A stretch of DNA of 30,801 bases from an uncultured Lachnospiraceae bacterium (lineage in GTDB: Bacteria; Bacillota; Clostridia; Lachnospirales; Lachnospiraceae): the NCBI GenBank assembly GCA_910580015.1, contig CAJTVT010000026.1:10534-41334 (forward strand), in the 5' to 3' direction. The position numbers and the translations under genes are program-made. Under the pieces are notes generated by a model. The model made no database searches, was not told the DNA's origin, and saw only the letters and a list, made by a program, of their open reading frames with translations. How positions within the stretch are numbered: the stretch's first letter is position 1; every line of letters starts with the position of its first letter. Below, in pieces: positions 16,687 through 24,361 of this stretch.

Positions 16687-17589
16687 TTACAGCAGAGAAT
16701 CCACTGCCATGCCCTTGATTTCATCCATCAGCAATTTCTTCTGTTCCAAAATCTCCTGGGCATTCTTCAAAATTTCTTCATGTTTCTGTAGCATATCATC
16801 CTGCCTGGTCTTTAAGTTTCCTTCTGGTAAATAAGGACGCGTTTTCTCTTTTTCCACACTATCTTGCACCTTCTCCGCCAATTCCTCACGCTCTGTGCGG
16901 ATCTCCTCCAGCTTTTCATCTTCCTTTTTCTGTTCTTCTTTATTTTCTTTCGCTTCCTCCACAACCTCTTCCAGATCCTGATCCATCTTATCAATCGCCT
17001 CATCCTTGAGCATACCGATAATTTCATCACTGGAAGCTTTCAAAGACTTCTCTGCATTCTTTGTGGCATCGATCATATCGTGACGCTTCAGATTTTCCTG
17101 TTTGATATCTTTGATTCCTCTTGTTGCTGCCGCAATGGTCTTGTGCGCCTGATCATATTGCTTCTGCAATTCTGCGGCTTCCGCACCTAAAGCCTCTACC
17201 TGGGACTGATAATCCTCATTCTCCTCATCCCCCTTATAATATTCCTTCAATTCTTCCTTTTGTTTTCGAATTTCCACCAGCTCCTGGGACGCTTCCTTGG
17301 CCTGCGCTTTACTGGACTGAATCTGATCTCTACATTCTTCCATGACCTCATCCACTTTGCCATCGGATCCAAACTGCTTCTTAATAAAATCCATTGCCTC
17401 TTCCCTGGCTTTTTTCTTCTTCTCCTCGATGGGATCCTGAATTAAATTCAATTCAGATGCTTTCAAACTGCCATTCTTTACCTTTGCTTTCTGCTCCTGT
17501 TGTACTTCCTCATGATTCTTATTTTCAACCAGCTCCCTGCTATTTTGTTTGGTAACAGTCTCTGCCCCAGATATATTATTGATTGTCAT
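16687..17589 (-). CDS. Coiled-coil protein of unknown function
   Basis: I do not recognise a family. The 300-residue protein is extremely rich in Glu and Lys, with no signal peptide or membrane segment. Residues 1-15 (MTINNISGAETV and following) are non-helical; about 50-290 reads as long heptad-containing helices with breaks near 60-95 and 250-265. The ATG at 17589 is chosen because AGGAG sits 7 nt upstream; a start 33 bp earlier lacks one. A sigma-28-like promoter lies about 50 bp upstream (17637-17664), suggesting that this gene and the MBL gene behind it are expressed with motility genes. Possible roles include a structural or export-chaperone-like part, but nothing in the sequence decides. 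Confidence 0.72.
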   Translation of the reverse strand: MTINNISGAETVTKQNSRELVENKNHEEVQQEQKAKVKNGSLKASELNLIQDPIEEKKKKAREEAMDFIKKQFGSDGKVDEVMEECRDQIQSSKAQAKEASQELVEIRKQKEELKEYYKGDEENEDYQSQVEALGAEAAELQKQYDQAHKTIAAATRGIKDIKQENLKRHDMIDATKNAEKSLKASSDEIIGMLKDEAIDKMDQDLEEVVEEAKENKEEQKKEDEKLEEIRTEREELAEKVQDSVEKEKTRPYLPEGNLKTRQDDMLQKHEEILKNAQEILEQKKLLMDEIKGMAVDSLL

Positions 17590-17636
17590 AACTCTGCTCC
17601 TTTCCTTTGTACCTCTACTCAAGTTCTCTGATATAA

Positions 17637-17664
17637 TTATCGGTAACTAAAAACTGGAACCTTA
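17637..17664 (-). promoter_or_regulatory. Probable sigma-28-type promoter
   Basis: The minus strand has ACCGATAA (17637-17644), 7 of 8 matches to the FliA/SigD -10 GCCGATAA, and TAAG (17661-17664) upstream with a 16-bp spacer instead of the usual 15. It faces the coiled-coil gene. It is weaker than the site at 5157-5183. Confidence 0.45.
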
Positions 17665-17718
17665 GAATTCTGTCATGAAATGCCATTTTTCCGTTGTAAA
17701 TGGATTCATTCTGGAATC

Positions 17719-18156
17719 TTAAATCACACCTTCTAGATTTTCATCCATCTCCTGTTCCCACTCCACCAAATCAGCAAGAGTTACCTGATCTACGACACCG
17801 TTAATGGCATCATAGAGCATTCTCCACACACGAAGGGTCACACATTCTTCTCTCCTCACACAGTCGTTATCTTGCCCTTCCAGGCATGCCACCGGAGCAA
17901 GACTGCCCTCAATCTGGCGCAAAATCATTCCCACCGTATATTCCTCCGGTTTTTGCGCCAGCATATAACCTCCTCCCGGCCCACGGACACTCTTGACATA
18001 GCCACATTTTTGCAACACGGAGATAATCTGTTCCAGATACTTCACAGAGATCTCCTGCCTTGCAGCTACATCTCTTAGCCGCACCACATGCTCTCTCTCC
18101 AAGGCAAGATCCAACATCAACCGCAGGGCATACCTTCCCTTCGTAGAGATTTTCAT
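17719..18156 (-). CDS. Rrf2 family regulator, IscR-like with three cysteines
   Basis: This 145-residue winged-helix regulator begins with MKISTKGRYALRLMLDLA and contains the Rrf2 recognition region ISVKYLEQIISVLQKCGYVKS followed in separate words by RGPGGGY. Cysteines C91, C99 and C105 match in place and number the Fe-S ligands of IscR (C92, C98, C104), so it probably binds a [2Fe-2S] cluster and senses iron-sulfur or oxidative state. The start at 18156 is preceded by GGAGG at a good distance. Its ATG overlaps the TGA of the PucR/CdaR-like gene (ATGA). No iscS, iscU or suf genes follow in the window; bases 17590-17718 after it hold only the next gene's promoter region. Confidence 0.9.
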   Translation of the reverse strand: MKISTKGRYALRLMLDLALEREHVVRLRDVAARQEISVKYLEQIISVLQKCGYVKSVRGPGGGYMLAQKPEEYTVGMILRQIEGSLAPVACLEGQDNDCVRREECVTLRVWRMLYDAINGVVDQVTLADLVEWEQEMDENLEGVI

Positions 18157-19277
18157 AAGCTTCCTCCTCCGCCTTTCTCTTCCTTCGCCTCCTGTCTTGT
18201 AAGTTCTCTCTGATATTTCATATGAGAAATCACCATCCACGCAATTTTAAACAACATCGCATCTTCAAAGGTACGGATATCTAATCCCAAAATCCGTTCC
18301 ACTCGCTCCAGCCGATAAACCAGCGTATTTCGATGTATATAAAGCTGCCTTGCAGTCTCTGAAATATTTAAGTTATTTTCAAAAAAACGATTGATCGTGA
18401 TCGTCGTCTCTTCATCAAAAATATCTGGTATCTTTTCTCCAAATACCTCTTTTAAAAACATCTCACACAAACTGGTAGGAAGCTGATAAATCAAACGTCC
18501 GATTCCCAACTTACTATAAGAAACTGTTTGATCCTCCACATAGAAAATCTTTCCCACCTCTAAGGCCATTTTTGCCTCCTGATAGGAACGTGCGATATCT
18601 GGCAATAAATCCACCTGGCTTCCATAACCAACCCGAACCTTTACCATAGCTTCCGTCTGAAGGTTGTCCACCAACCGCTCAGCCAACTCTGCCAATTCCT
18701 GTTCCGAGCCAGTGTCCCGAATATCCTTTACCAAAATTACAGTTTTCTCATCCACCTCTGTCACGAAATCCCTGGAAACAACGGCAAAAAGACTTTTTAC
18801 AGTCTCTAAAACTACTCCATCTTTCTTTCCTGAAACTTCAATTACAAACACAATCCTGCGCGCTGGTTCAATGTGCAGCTTTTTCGCTTTATTGTACATG
18901 TCCACCACCAGCATATTCCCTAAAACCACATTCTGTATAAAACCGTTGCGGTCATACTGTTCCTGATAAGCGCTGACAATATTCCGAATCTGACATACCG
19001 CAAGACGCCCTATAATATATGCTTCCTCCCCATTGGCCCTGGCCAAAAGAACATACTCCAATTCATTTTCAATCAAAACCTTAAAAAAGTGACACCCCAG
19101 AAGCATCTGGCTCTCCGCCATGGACTCTGCAAAAAGACAAATCGCGTCCTCCATATTTTCCTCAATTTCAAAAGTGGATGCCAAAAGCCTGCCCCTATCA
19201 TTATACAGTGCAAGGTCAACTCTGGAAATATCCTTCATTTCTTCTAATGTAACTTGTAACTTATGATTTGTCAACAT
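18153..19277 (-). CDS. PucR/CdaR-type transcriptional regulator
   Basis: This protein of about 374 residues has an N-terminal sensory-type region (1-130), a GGDEF-like central region of the CdaR type (about 150-255, with VRVGYGS), and a C-terminal PucR helix-turn-helix: NNLNISETARQLYIHRNTLVYRL, here in two parts, followed by ERVERILGLD. Relatives regulate purine, sugar-acid or amino-acid catabolism. The ATG at 19277 is preferred over the GTG just before it because GAGGG is 6 nt upstream. Its stop codon overlaps the start of the Rrf2 gene (ATGA), so the two regulators are translationally coupled. The effector cannot be inferred. Confidence 0.88.
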   Translation of the reverse strand: MLTNHKLQVTLEEMKDISRVDLALYNDRGRLLASTFEIEENMEDAICLFAESMAESQMLLGCHFFKVLIENELEYVLLARANGEEAYIIGRLAVCQIRNIVSAYQEQYDRNGFIQNVVLGNMLVVDMYNKAKKLHIEPARRIVFVIEVSGKKDGVVLETVKSLFAVVSRDFVTEVDEKTVILVKDIRDTGSEQELAELAERLVDNLQTEAMVKVRVGYGSQVDLLPDIARSYQEAKMALEVGKIFYVEDQTVSYSKLGIGRLIYQLPTSLCEMFLKEVFGEKIPDIFDEETTITINRFFENNLNISETARQLYIHRNTLVYRLERVERILGLDIRTFEDAMLFKIAWMVISHMKYQRELTRQEAKEEKGGGGSL

Positions 19278-19364
19278 CACAATCCCTCACTTTACGCCAA
19301 CGAACATATCCCTCTAAACAGCGATACGGATCGAGCCAAGGCAATTTCCTATAAAGATTAGAGT

Positions 19365-19461
19365 GTCAAAAGGTCTATTTTCATTGCAGAGCAAATTTTT
19401 CAAGATATTGTAGTGCAAGATTGGTAAAATTGGTCTACAAAGGAATTTCAGACCTTTTGAC
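19365..19461. repeat. Long-spaced inverted repeat, possible MITE-like element
   Basis: GTCAAAAGGTCT at 19365-19376 is matched perfectly in inverse by AGACCTTTTGAC at 19450-19461, with partial similarity continuing outward for about 8 bases on each side. The 73 bp between are AT-rich and contain a smaller TTGCA/TGCAA pair. It lies in the 269-bp space between the ABC ATPase and PucR/CdaR genes, which otherwise contains only a terminator. No transposase is present. Confidence 0.5.
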
Positions 19462-19474
19462 AACCTAATTCTAT

Positions 19475-19516
19475 AAAATGAAAAACGGAAGCAACACATT
19501 TCTGCGCTACTTCCGT
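19475..19516 (-). terminator. Intrinsic terminator of the ABC ATPase gene
   Basis: On the minus strand 19503-19516 pairs with 19485-19498 over 14 bp (several G-U pairs) around a GAAA tetraloop, followed by TTTTTCATTTT. It begins 30 bp after the ABC ATPase stop codon. Confidence 0.88.
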
Positions 19517-19546
19517 ACACTTGTGCTATATCAATATATTACCGAA

Positions 19547-20659
19547 TTAGTGGGTAATTGTCAATTCTGTTTCTTTATTAAATACATGAATTTTATCAAC
19601 GTCCATAGCAAGCTGAATGGAATCTCCGATACGAGCTGAGGTTGATGCATTTACTTTTGCGGTCATGCTGGAGCCATTTACTGTATAATACAACAACACT
19701 TCTGAACCAAGCAATTCATATCCTGTTACCTTTGTATTGAATATACTGTCTTTATGGGTGTCAAGAGCGATTTTGGAATCATCAATATCTTCAGGACGAA
19801 TACCAAGAATTACAGTCTTACCATTGTATCTGCCATCAATCATCTTCTTAGCCTTTGCCTGGGGCAGAAGTACACTGTTCTTACCAAATCTCAGACTAAC
19901 CTTATCTCCCTCTACTACACATGTAGCATCAATGAAGTTCATCTGAGGAGATCCAATAAATCCTGCAACAAATAAGTTGTCTGGCTCATTGTATAACTTC
20001 TGTGGAGAGTCTACCTGCTGAATAATACCATCTTTCAGAACTACGATTCTGGTTCCAAGAGTCATAGCCTCGGTCTGGTCATGCGTTACATAGATAATGG
20101 TTGCACCCAGTCTCTGATGAAGGGAAGCAATCTCTGCACGCATCTGTACACGAAGCTTTGCATCCAAGTTGGATAACGGCTCATCCATCAAGAATACCTT
20201 AGGTTCACGAACAATCGCACGTCCCATAGCTACACGCTGTCTCTGTCCACCAGACAAAGCCTTAGGCTTACGGTCTAATAATTTATCCAAATCCAAAATC
20301 TTAGCAGCTTCCTCTACCTTCTGTTTGATCTCTTCCTTAGGAACTTTTCTCAGTTTCAGTCCAAACGCCATATTATCAAATACCGTCATATGAGGATACA
20401 GCGCGTAATTCTGAAATACCATTGCAATATCTCTGTCCTTCGGCTCTACATCGTTCACAATCTTGCCATCAATGGAAAGCTCTCCAGAGGAAATCTCTTC
20501 CAAACCTGCCACCATACGAAGGGTTGTGGATTTTCCACATCCAGAAGGTCCAACGAAAATAATAAATTCCTTGTCTGCAATCTCAAGATTAAAGTCCTTA
20601 ACAGCCTCAAATCCATTGGAATATTTCTTACAAATGTTCTTTAATGATAAACTTGCCAT
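19547..20659 (-). CDS. ugpC: Sugar ABC transporter ATP-binding protein, MsmX/UgpC/MalK family
   Basis: This 370-residue ATPase energises carbohydrate importers. Walker A is GPSGCGKST, the signature is LSGGQRQRVAMGRAIVREP, Walker B is VFLMDEPLSNLD, followed by the switch histidine in YVTHD. A C-terminal TOBE/MalK-type regulatory domain covers about 240-365. The start at 20659 follows AGGAGG by about 10 nt and matches the usual N-terminus (MASLSLKNICKKY); the longer reading is untranslated leader. No permease or binding protein is nearby, as is typical of the shared multi-importer ATPase MsmX in Gram-positive bacteria. It is monocistronic, bounded by terminators on both sides. Confidence 0.92.
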   Translation of the reverse strand: MASLSLKNICKKYSNGFEAVKDFNLEIADKEFIIFVGPSGCGKSTTLRMVAGLEEISSGELSIDGKIVNDVEPKDRDIAMVFQNYALYPHMTVFDNMAFGLKLRKVPKEEIKQKVEEAAKILDLDKLLDRKPKALSGGQRQRVAMGRAIVREPKVFLMDEPLSNLDAKLRVQMRAEIASLHQRLGATIIYVTHDQTEAMTLGTRIVVLKDGIIQQVDSPQKLYNEPDNLFVAGFIGSPQMNFIDATCVVEGDKVSLRFGKNSVLLPQAKAKKMIDGRYNGKTVILGIRPEDIDDSKIALDTHKDSIFNTKVTGYELLGSEVLLYYTVNGSSMTAKVNASTSARIGDSIQLAMDVDKIHVFNKETELTITH

Positions 20660-20752
20660 CTTACGATTACCTCCTATATTTAGTCTGCCCTGCAGAATTT
20701 CTTCATGAATGTATAGTACCAAATTTAGAGCTGAAATACCATTGCCAACCAT

Positions 20753-20794
20753 ACAAAAAGAAATATCCTTTCTTGTCACTTCCAACAAGAAAAG
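20753..20794 (-). terminator. Intrinsic terminator after the phosphoribosyltransferase gene
   Basis: On the minus strand 20785-20794 pairs with 20767-20776 over 10 bp with an 8-nt loop, then ATATTTCTTTTTG. It ends the S1-transglycosylase-dut-phosphoribosyltransferase run. TTCGTTAA occurs twice between it and the stop codon (about 20825-20860). The remaining bases to 20660 are the ABC ATPase leader; no clear promoter was found there. Confidence 0.7.
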
Positions 20795-20860
20795 ACATTT
20801 CCCTTCTAATGATTCGTCATTTTAACGAAATATCTGTCATATTTTATACAAATTAACGAA

Positions 20861-21505
20861 TTACAATTTGGAATATCCAAATCCGTTCACCATTGCCTCC
20901 AACTTCTGTCCATTTCTGCAATATGGGCATTCTCCTGGCTGATATGCAGCATAACCTGGAATATCATCCTCCTCAAAAGCGCTCTCAATTGGAAAGCCTT
21001 CCACCTGCTTGATGGTACTAAATACAGATACCACACCCACTGCGCTTCCACCATAATACTGCAAAGACTCCAGACTGCGGCGAATGGTAACACCTGTTGT
21101 AGTTGTCGCCAGAAGAAGTAACACATGCTTACCTGTAATGGTGGGTTTTAAATTATCCCGGAACATCACCTGATTGTTGGCATTAATTTCTGGACAAACC
21201 ACATAGATTGTCTTATGCAGATTCCTTGTGGTAACAATGTGCCTCTTCTCCAATTCCTCCGACAAAAAAGCCCCAATCACCTCGGTCCCATCCATACATA
21301 CAATGGTATCTACCACAATATGACTGGTAAACTTTCCTGCCAACACCTTCGCCACTTCTTTTGCCTCATTGATACGCGTCTTTAAACTTGTAATATCAAT
21401 GTAATAGTTGATATGTGAATGGCTGGTGGCAAAGTGTCCTGGCAATGCATGGATCGCTGCTGCATTACTGTCCTTGGAATAAAATTTCATTTGACGTTTT
21501 TCCAT
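20861..21505 (-). CDS. Orotate-phosphoribosyltransferase-like protein with altered PRPP loop
   Basis: This 214-residue protein has the fold pattern of type I phosphoribosyltransferases of the PyrE kind and is likely to be named orotate phosphoribosyltransferase by homology. The PRPP-binding loop, normally with two acidic residues before TTG, reads VLLLLATTTTGVT (128-140), so both acids are missing. The N-terminus has HFATSHSHINYYID, and the C-terminus carries a CPYC pair (193-196) and a conserved-looking VNGFGYS. GGAGG precedes the ATG by 7 nt. It follows dut by 45 bp, which fits a nucleotide-related role, but catalysis of a standard transfer is doubtful. It could be a binding or regulatory protein, or act on an unusual substrate. 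Confidence 0.75.
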   Translation of the reverse strand: MEKRQMKFYSKDSNAAAIHALPGHFATSHSHINYYIDITSLKTRINEAKEVAKVLAGKFTSHIVVDTIVCMDGTEVIGAFLSEELEKRHIVTTRNLHKTIYVVCPEINANNQVMFRDNLKPTITGKHVLLLLATTTTGVTIRRSLESLQYYGGSAVGVVSVFSTIKQVEGFPIESAFEEDDIPGYAAYQPGECPYCRNGQKLEAMVNGFGYSKL

Positions 21506-21550
21506 AATATCCTCCGTTCTGTCATGCTTTCTATGAAAACAGACTTAACC

Positions 21551-21985
21551 TTATTTGACTCCGGTAGTCCCAAAACCGCCGCGATTCTCATTTTTGAGAG
21601 AAACGGTTTTCTCAAAGACAATATGAGGCTGATTCTCCATAATGCGGAACTGGCAGATCCTGTCATTTTTCTGAATCACTGTGTCTCTGGTGGCATACAC
21701 TGGCATTTTCCACATATCCTCATCTCCGCAGTAACTTCCATCTATAACTCCACAGCTATTTACTTGCAAAACTCCATAATTCTTAAATGTTGAACTTCTT
21801 GGAACCACATGTGCCTCATAGCCTTTGGGCAGTTCCATTGCCACCCCCAGGGGAATTAACCGAAACTCTCCCGCCTTTAATTCCACGGTCTCACTGGCCC
21901 GCAAATCAATCCAGTCGGATTTTCCTTCTATGTAGGTCAGTTCCTCTATATCCTGGGTAAAGTATTTAATTTTAATTGTCTCCAT
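21551..21985 (-). CDS. dut: dUTP diphosphatase
   Basis: This 144-residue trimeric-type dUTPase hydrolyses dUTP to dUMP and keeps uracil out of DNA. The five motifs are present in order: DWIDLRA (1), PRSSTFKNYG (2), GVIDGSYCGDED (3), NDRICQFRI (4) and NRGGFGTTG (5). The cysteine in motif 3 stands where arginine is usual. GGAG lies 6 nt before the ATG. It is 12 bp downstream of the lytic transglycosylase and upstream of the phosphoribosyltransferase, all apparently in one transcript. Confidence 0.94.
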   Translation of the reverse strand: METIKIKYFTQDIEELTYIEGKSDWIDLRASETVELKAGEFRLIPLGVAMELPKGYEAHVVPRSSTFKNYGVLQVNSCGVIDGSYCGDEDMWKMPVYATRDTVIQKNDRICQFRIMENQPHIVFEKTVSLKNENRGGFGTTGVK

Positions 21986-21997
21986 TCCTATCTCCTG

Positions 21998-22762
21998 CTA
22001 CTGTCCCAACAAACTCATAGCAACAGGACTGTAGCGCAGCTCCTGGTATGCATAATAGGAATTTGTCTGTGAATCTTGCTCCTGTTTTTCCTGGTCCTCT
22101 TTGATCTTTTCTTGCTGCGCTTCTTGGATCTTCGTATACAAATCAATAAACTGAAGGTAATCCTCATAGGAGAAAAGCTGCTCCAAAATACTCTGGTAAT
22201 ATGAGTCTTCCACTTCCTGTACAGAAGTATTCACTCGTCCACCCTCAGCAGCGCTGATCGTATAGGAAGCATTGGGAACCTCAATTCCTCCATTCATAAA
22301 TCCTGTAACCTTCGCCACATAATTCTGAGTCTCCTTAAACGGCGGTATCCCTCCATACTTTGCCACATTATTACTCCCAGCATTATAGGCGGCAAGGGCC
22401 AGACTGACATTTCCATCATATTTCTCCAACATCTGGCTGATATACTTTGTTCCTCCCATAATATTCTGATAAGGATCGTAGGCATCTGTAACTCCTAGCT
22501 CCCTGGCTGTTGCAGGCATCAACTGCATAATCCCCTGTGCACCAGCGCCTGAAGTGGCATTCGGCCGGAAATCTGACTCTGCTTTCGCGATGGCTTTGAT
22601 CAAATTCTTAGGTACATTATACTTATTCGCAGCTTCCGTAAAGATATCTTCCAATGAAGCTGTTGTCTGTAAATAGGAAGAAAAATCTTCTCCTTGTCCC
22701 ACAGCAGAGGCTGCTGTCTGTGTTCCAGTAGCATCTAGATTCTGTATCGCATTCACTTTCAT
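21998..22762 (-). CDS. Lytic transglycosylase (SLT domain)
   Basis: This 254-residue protein has a soluble-lytic-transglycosylase domain at about 40-155: catalytic-type E62 in IAKAESDFRP, GAQGIMQLMPATA (75-86) and AAYNAGSNNV (124-133). It would cleave peptidoglycan between MurNAc and GlcNAc. The C-terminal part (200-254) is helical and Gln/Glu-rich. With the ATG at 22762, chosen for an AGGGAG about 10 nt upstream, there is no signal peptide, so export would need another route, as for flagellar-type transglycosylases, or the longer in-frame reading that adds a hydrophobic stretch. It sits between the S1-domain gene and dut. Confidence 0.87.
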   Translation of the reverse strand: MKVNAIQNLDATGTQTAASAVGQGEDFSSYLQTTASLEDIFTEAANKYNVPKNLIKAIAKAESDFRPNATSGAGAQGIMQLMPATARELGVTDAYDPYQNIMGGTKYISQMLEKYDGNVSLALAAYNAGSNNVAKYGGIPPFKETQNYVAKVTGFMNGGIEVPNASYTISAAEGGRVNTSVQEVEDSYYQSILEQLFSYEDYLQFIDLYTKIQEAQQEKIKEDQEKQEQDSQTNSYYAYQELRYSPVAMSLLGQ

Positions 22763-22916
22763 GTAACTGCGGCTCCCTTCTAAAATAAATATAATCATAC
22801 TCACGACCATTGAAATTTGCCATGAGTAGTGCCAGTAGCAAAGCGACATAAACCTGTATGCAGCTTTGTACATTCACTGAAACTAAGCGTTCATTCTCTG
22901 TAACACTTAGTTTCAT
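22623..22916 (-). CDS. Doubtful small ORF overlapping the transglycosylase gene
   Basis: A 97-codon frame starts with ATG 13 nt after the S1 gene stop, with AGGA 9 nt before it. The first 35 residues include a hydrophobic stretch (VYVALLLALLMA). The second half overlaps the transglycosylase in another frame and has the low-quality composition of a shadow. A perfect 9-bp inverted repeat (22879-22887 / 22906-22914) lies at its 5' end. It could be a small membrane peptide whose end has been lost, or chance. No family recognised. Confidence 0.2.
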   Translation of the reverse strand: MKLSVTENERLVSVNVQSCIQVYVALLLALLMANFNGREYDYIYFRREPQLHESECDTESRCYWNTDSSLCCGTRRRFFFLFTDNSFIGRYLYGSCE

Positions 22917-22931
22917 ACTATTTGTTCCTGC

Positions 22932-23834
22932 CTACAACTTAATTCCTGCAAGCAAATCTCCTAAGCTGGTAGATGCTGTCTCATGGGAAACATATTCCTC
23001 TACTTCCTCTGTCTTATCCACATCTATCATTTCTTCTTCCAGTGCCTTCATACTAAGGCTAACCTTATTGTCATTGGTGTTCAGCACCTTTACCTTTACT
23101 TTCTGTCCTGTACTGAGTACCTCAGAAGGTTTTCCAATTCGTCGATGTGAAATCTGGGATATATGTACCAATCCACTAATACCATCCCCAAGATCCACAA
23201 AAGCGCCATAAGGCATCAAAGATTCCACGGTTCCCTCTAAAACAACTCCAGGCACCATTCTGGCAATCTTACGGTCATGCTCCTCTTGCTGTTTCTCTTT
23301 TAAGAGTACCTTTGCTGAGAGCACAAGTTTCTTCTTGGATTCCTCCACATTGATGACACGAACCTGAACCTCACGTCCAAGCCATTCCTCCGTAGCCTCC
23401 ACATACGCCAGATCAAGTTGGGAAGCTGGAATAAATCCACGAATTCCTTCCACGTAGGCGACCACGCCGCTAGGCACAATCCCTGCCACCTTCACGGAAA
23501 GCTCTGTGCCTTCTTCCAAATATGTATTCAATTTCTCCCAAGCAAGTATATCGTTTGCCTCTTTCTTAGATAACTGGATATTTCCTTCACCATCATCTGT
23601 TCTGACGACTGTGGCCTCGATTACATCCCCTGGATGAACCTCTTCCAAAGCCTGAAAATTGGGGTCATTGCTGAGATCTTCCACTTTGATAATCCCTTGT
23701 GTATAATACTTCAGATCCAAGGTCACTTCTTCCTCAGTGACGCCAATCACTGTACCAGAAATAATATCTCCTTCCTTGATCTCGCGGAAAGATGCTTCCA
23801 GTTCGTCCTTGTAATCTTCCATAGTCTCTGCCAT
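22932..23834 (-). CDS. S1 RNA-binding domain protein (ribosomal protein S1 homologue)
   Basis: The protein of about 300 residues contains three S1 (OB-fold) repeats at about 20-92, 105-175 and 193-262; the third is the most canonical (GVVLEGTVESLMPYGAFVDL, then GLVHISQIS). This is the short Clostridia type of RpsA homologue, probably helping mRNA binding on the ribosome. The acidic tail after about 265 is variable. The ATG at 23834 has AGGAG 8 nt upstream; the frame begins two codons earlier without a proper start. It is the first gene of the S1-transglycosylase-dut-phosphoribosyltransferase run. Confidence 0.9.
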   Translation of the reverse strand: MAETMEDYKDELEASFREIKEGDIISGTVIGVTEEEVTLDLKYYTQGIIKVEDLSNDPNFQALEEVHPGDVIEATVVRTDDGEGNIQLSKKEANDILAWEKLNTYLEEGTELSVKVAGIVPSGVVAYVEGIRGFIPASQLDLAYVEATEEWLGREVQVRVINVEESKKKLVLSAKVLLKEKQQEEHDRKIARMVPGVVLEGTVESLMPYGAFVDLGDGISGLVHISQISHRRIGKPSEVLSTGQKVKVKVLNTNDNKVSLSMKALEEEMIDVDKTEEVEEYVSHETASTSLGDLLAGIKL

Positions 23835-23920
23835 AATCAACTCTCCTTTTCCACCATAATTACCTTTATTTTAACAGAAGTTTCCCGAAAATGCTAGAAA
23901 AATATTAACAAAATACATAC

Positions 23921-24247
23921 CTAACGTTTGCTTGATTTTTTCTTAGGTTCTGGTAATTCTTCATACATTGCATTTAAGATCTCTTCCACAAGTTCTCGAT
24001 TTTCTACATCCTCCACAACCACCATCAATGTCTTGGAACCTTCATAGGGATATGCTCTTTTTGCGTCAGGCATCAATGCAAGAACGGATTCTGCTGGCTT
24101 TAGAAACAGACAATTGTCACAGATATTACCGATCAGTTTCCCCTGATAATACACAAGATACTCTCCCATCATTTTTCTGACAGATATCTCTCCCACTCTC
24201 TGTAGATTTTCCACGATATAATCACAAAATTCCTTTGATGTTGCCAT
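23921..24247 (-). CDS. TfoX N-terminal-domain protein
   Basis: This 108-residue protein matches the TfoX/Sxy N-terminal domain: EISVRKMMGEYLVYYQGKLIG near 20-40, here written as separate words RKMMGEYLVYY and GKLIG, then CDNCLFLKP and AYPYEGSKTLM. It lacks the C-terminal domain of proteobacterial Sxy, as is usual in Firmicutes, and its role is unknown; a competence function should not be assumed. AAGGAGG precedes the ATG. It stands alone, about 80 bp upstream of the S1 gene. Bases 24248-24361 before it contain only leader sequence. Confidence 0.85.
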   Translation of the reverse strand: MATSKEFCDYIVENLQRVGEISVRKMMGEYLVYYQGKLIGNICDNCLFLKPAESVLALMPDAKRAYPYEGSKTLMVVVEDVENRELVEEILNAMYEELPEPKKKSSKR

Positions 24248-24361
24248 TCTGCTCCTCCTTATTTTTCTAATGTACTCTCGGATTCTCTTTGTGTCTGATC
24301 TTTATCCGCTTCGTCCTGCTGGTCTATATTTTGAGATAATCAACCATTTTATAAAAAAATA

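Noticed and set aside
19314..19520. 68-codon minus-strand frame across the inverted repeat and terminator
   Set aside because: It has no ribosome site and its start lies inside the terminator of the ABC ATPase gene; better read as non-coding repeat DNA.
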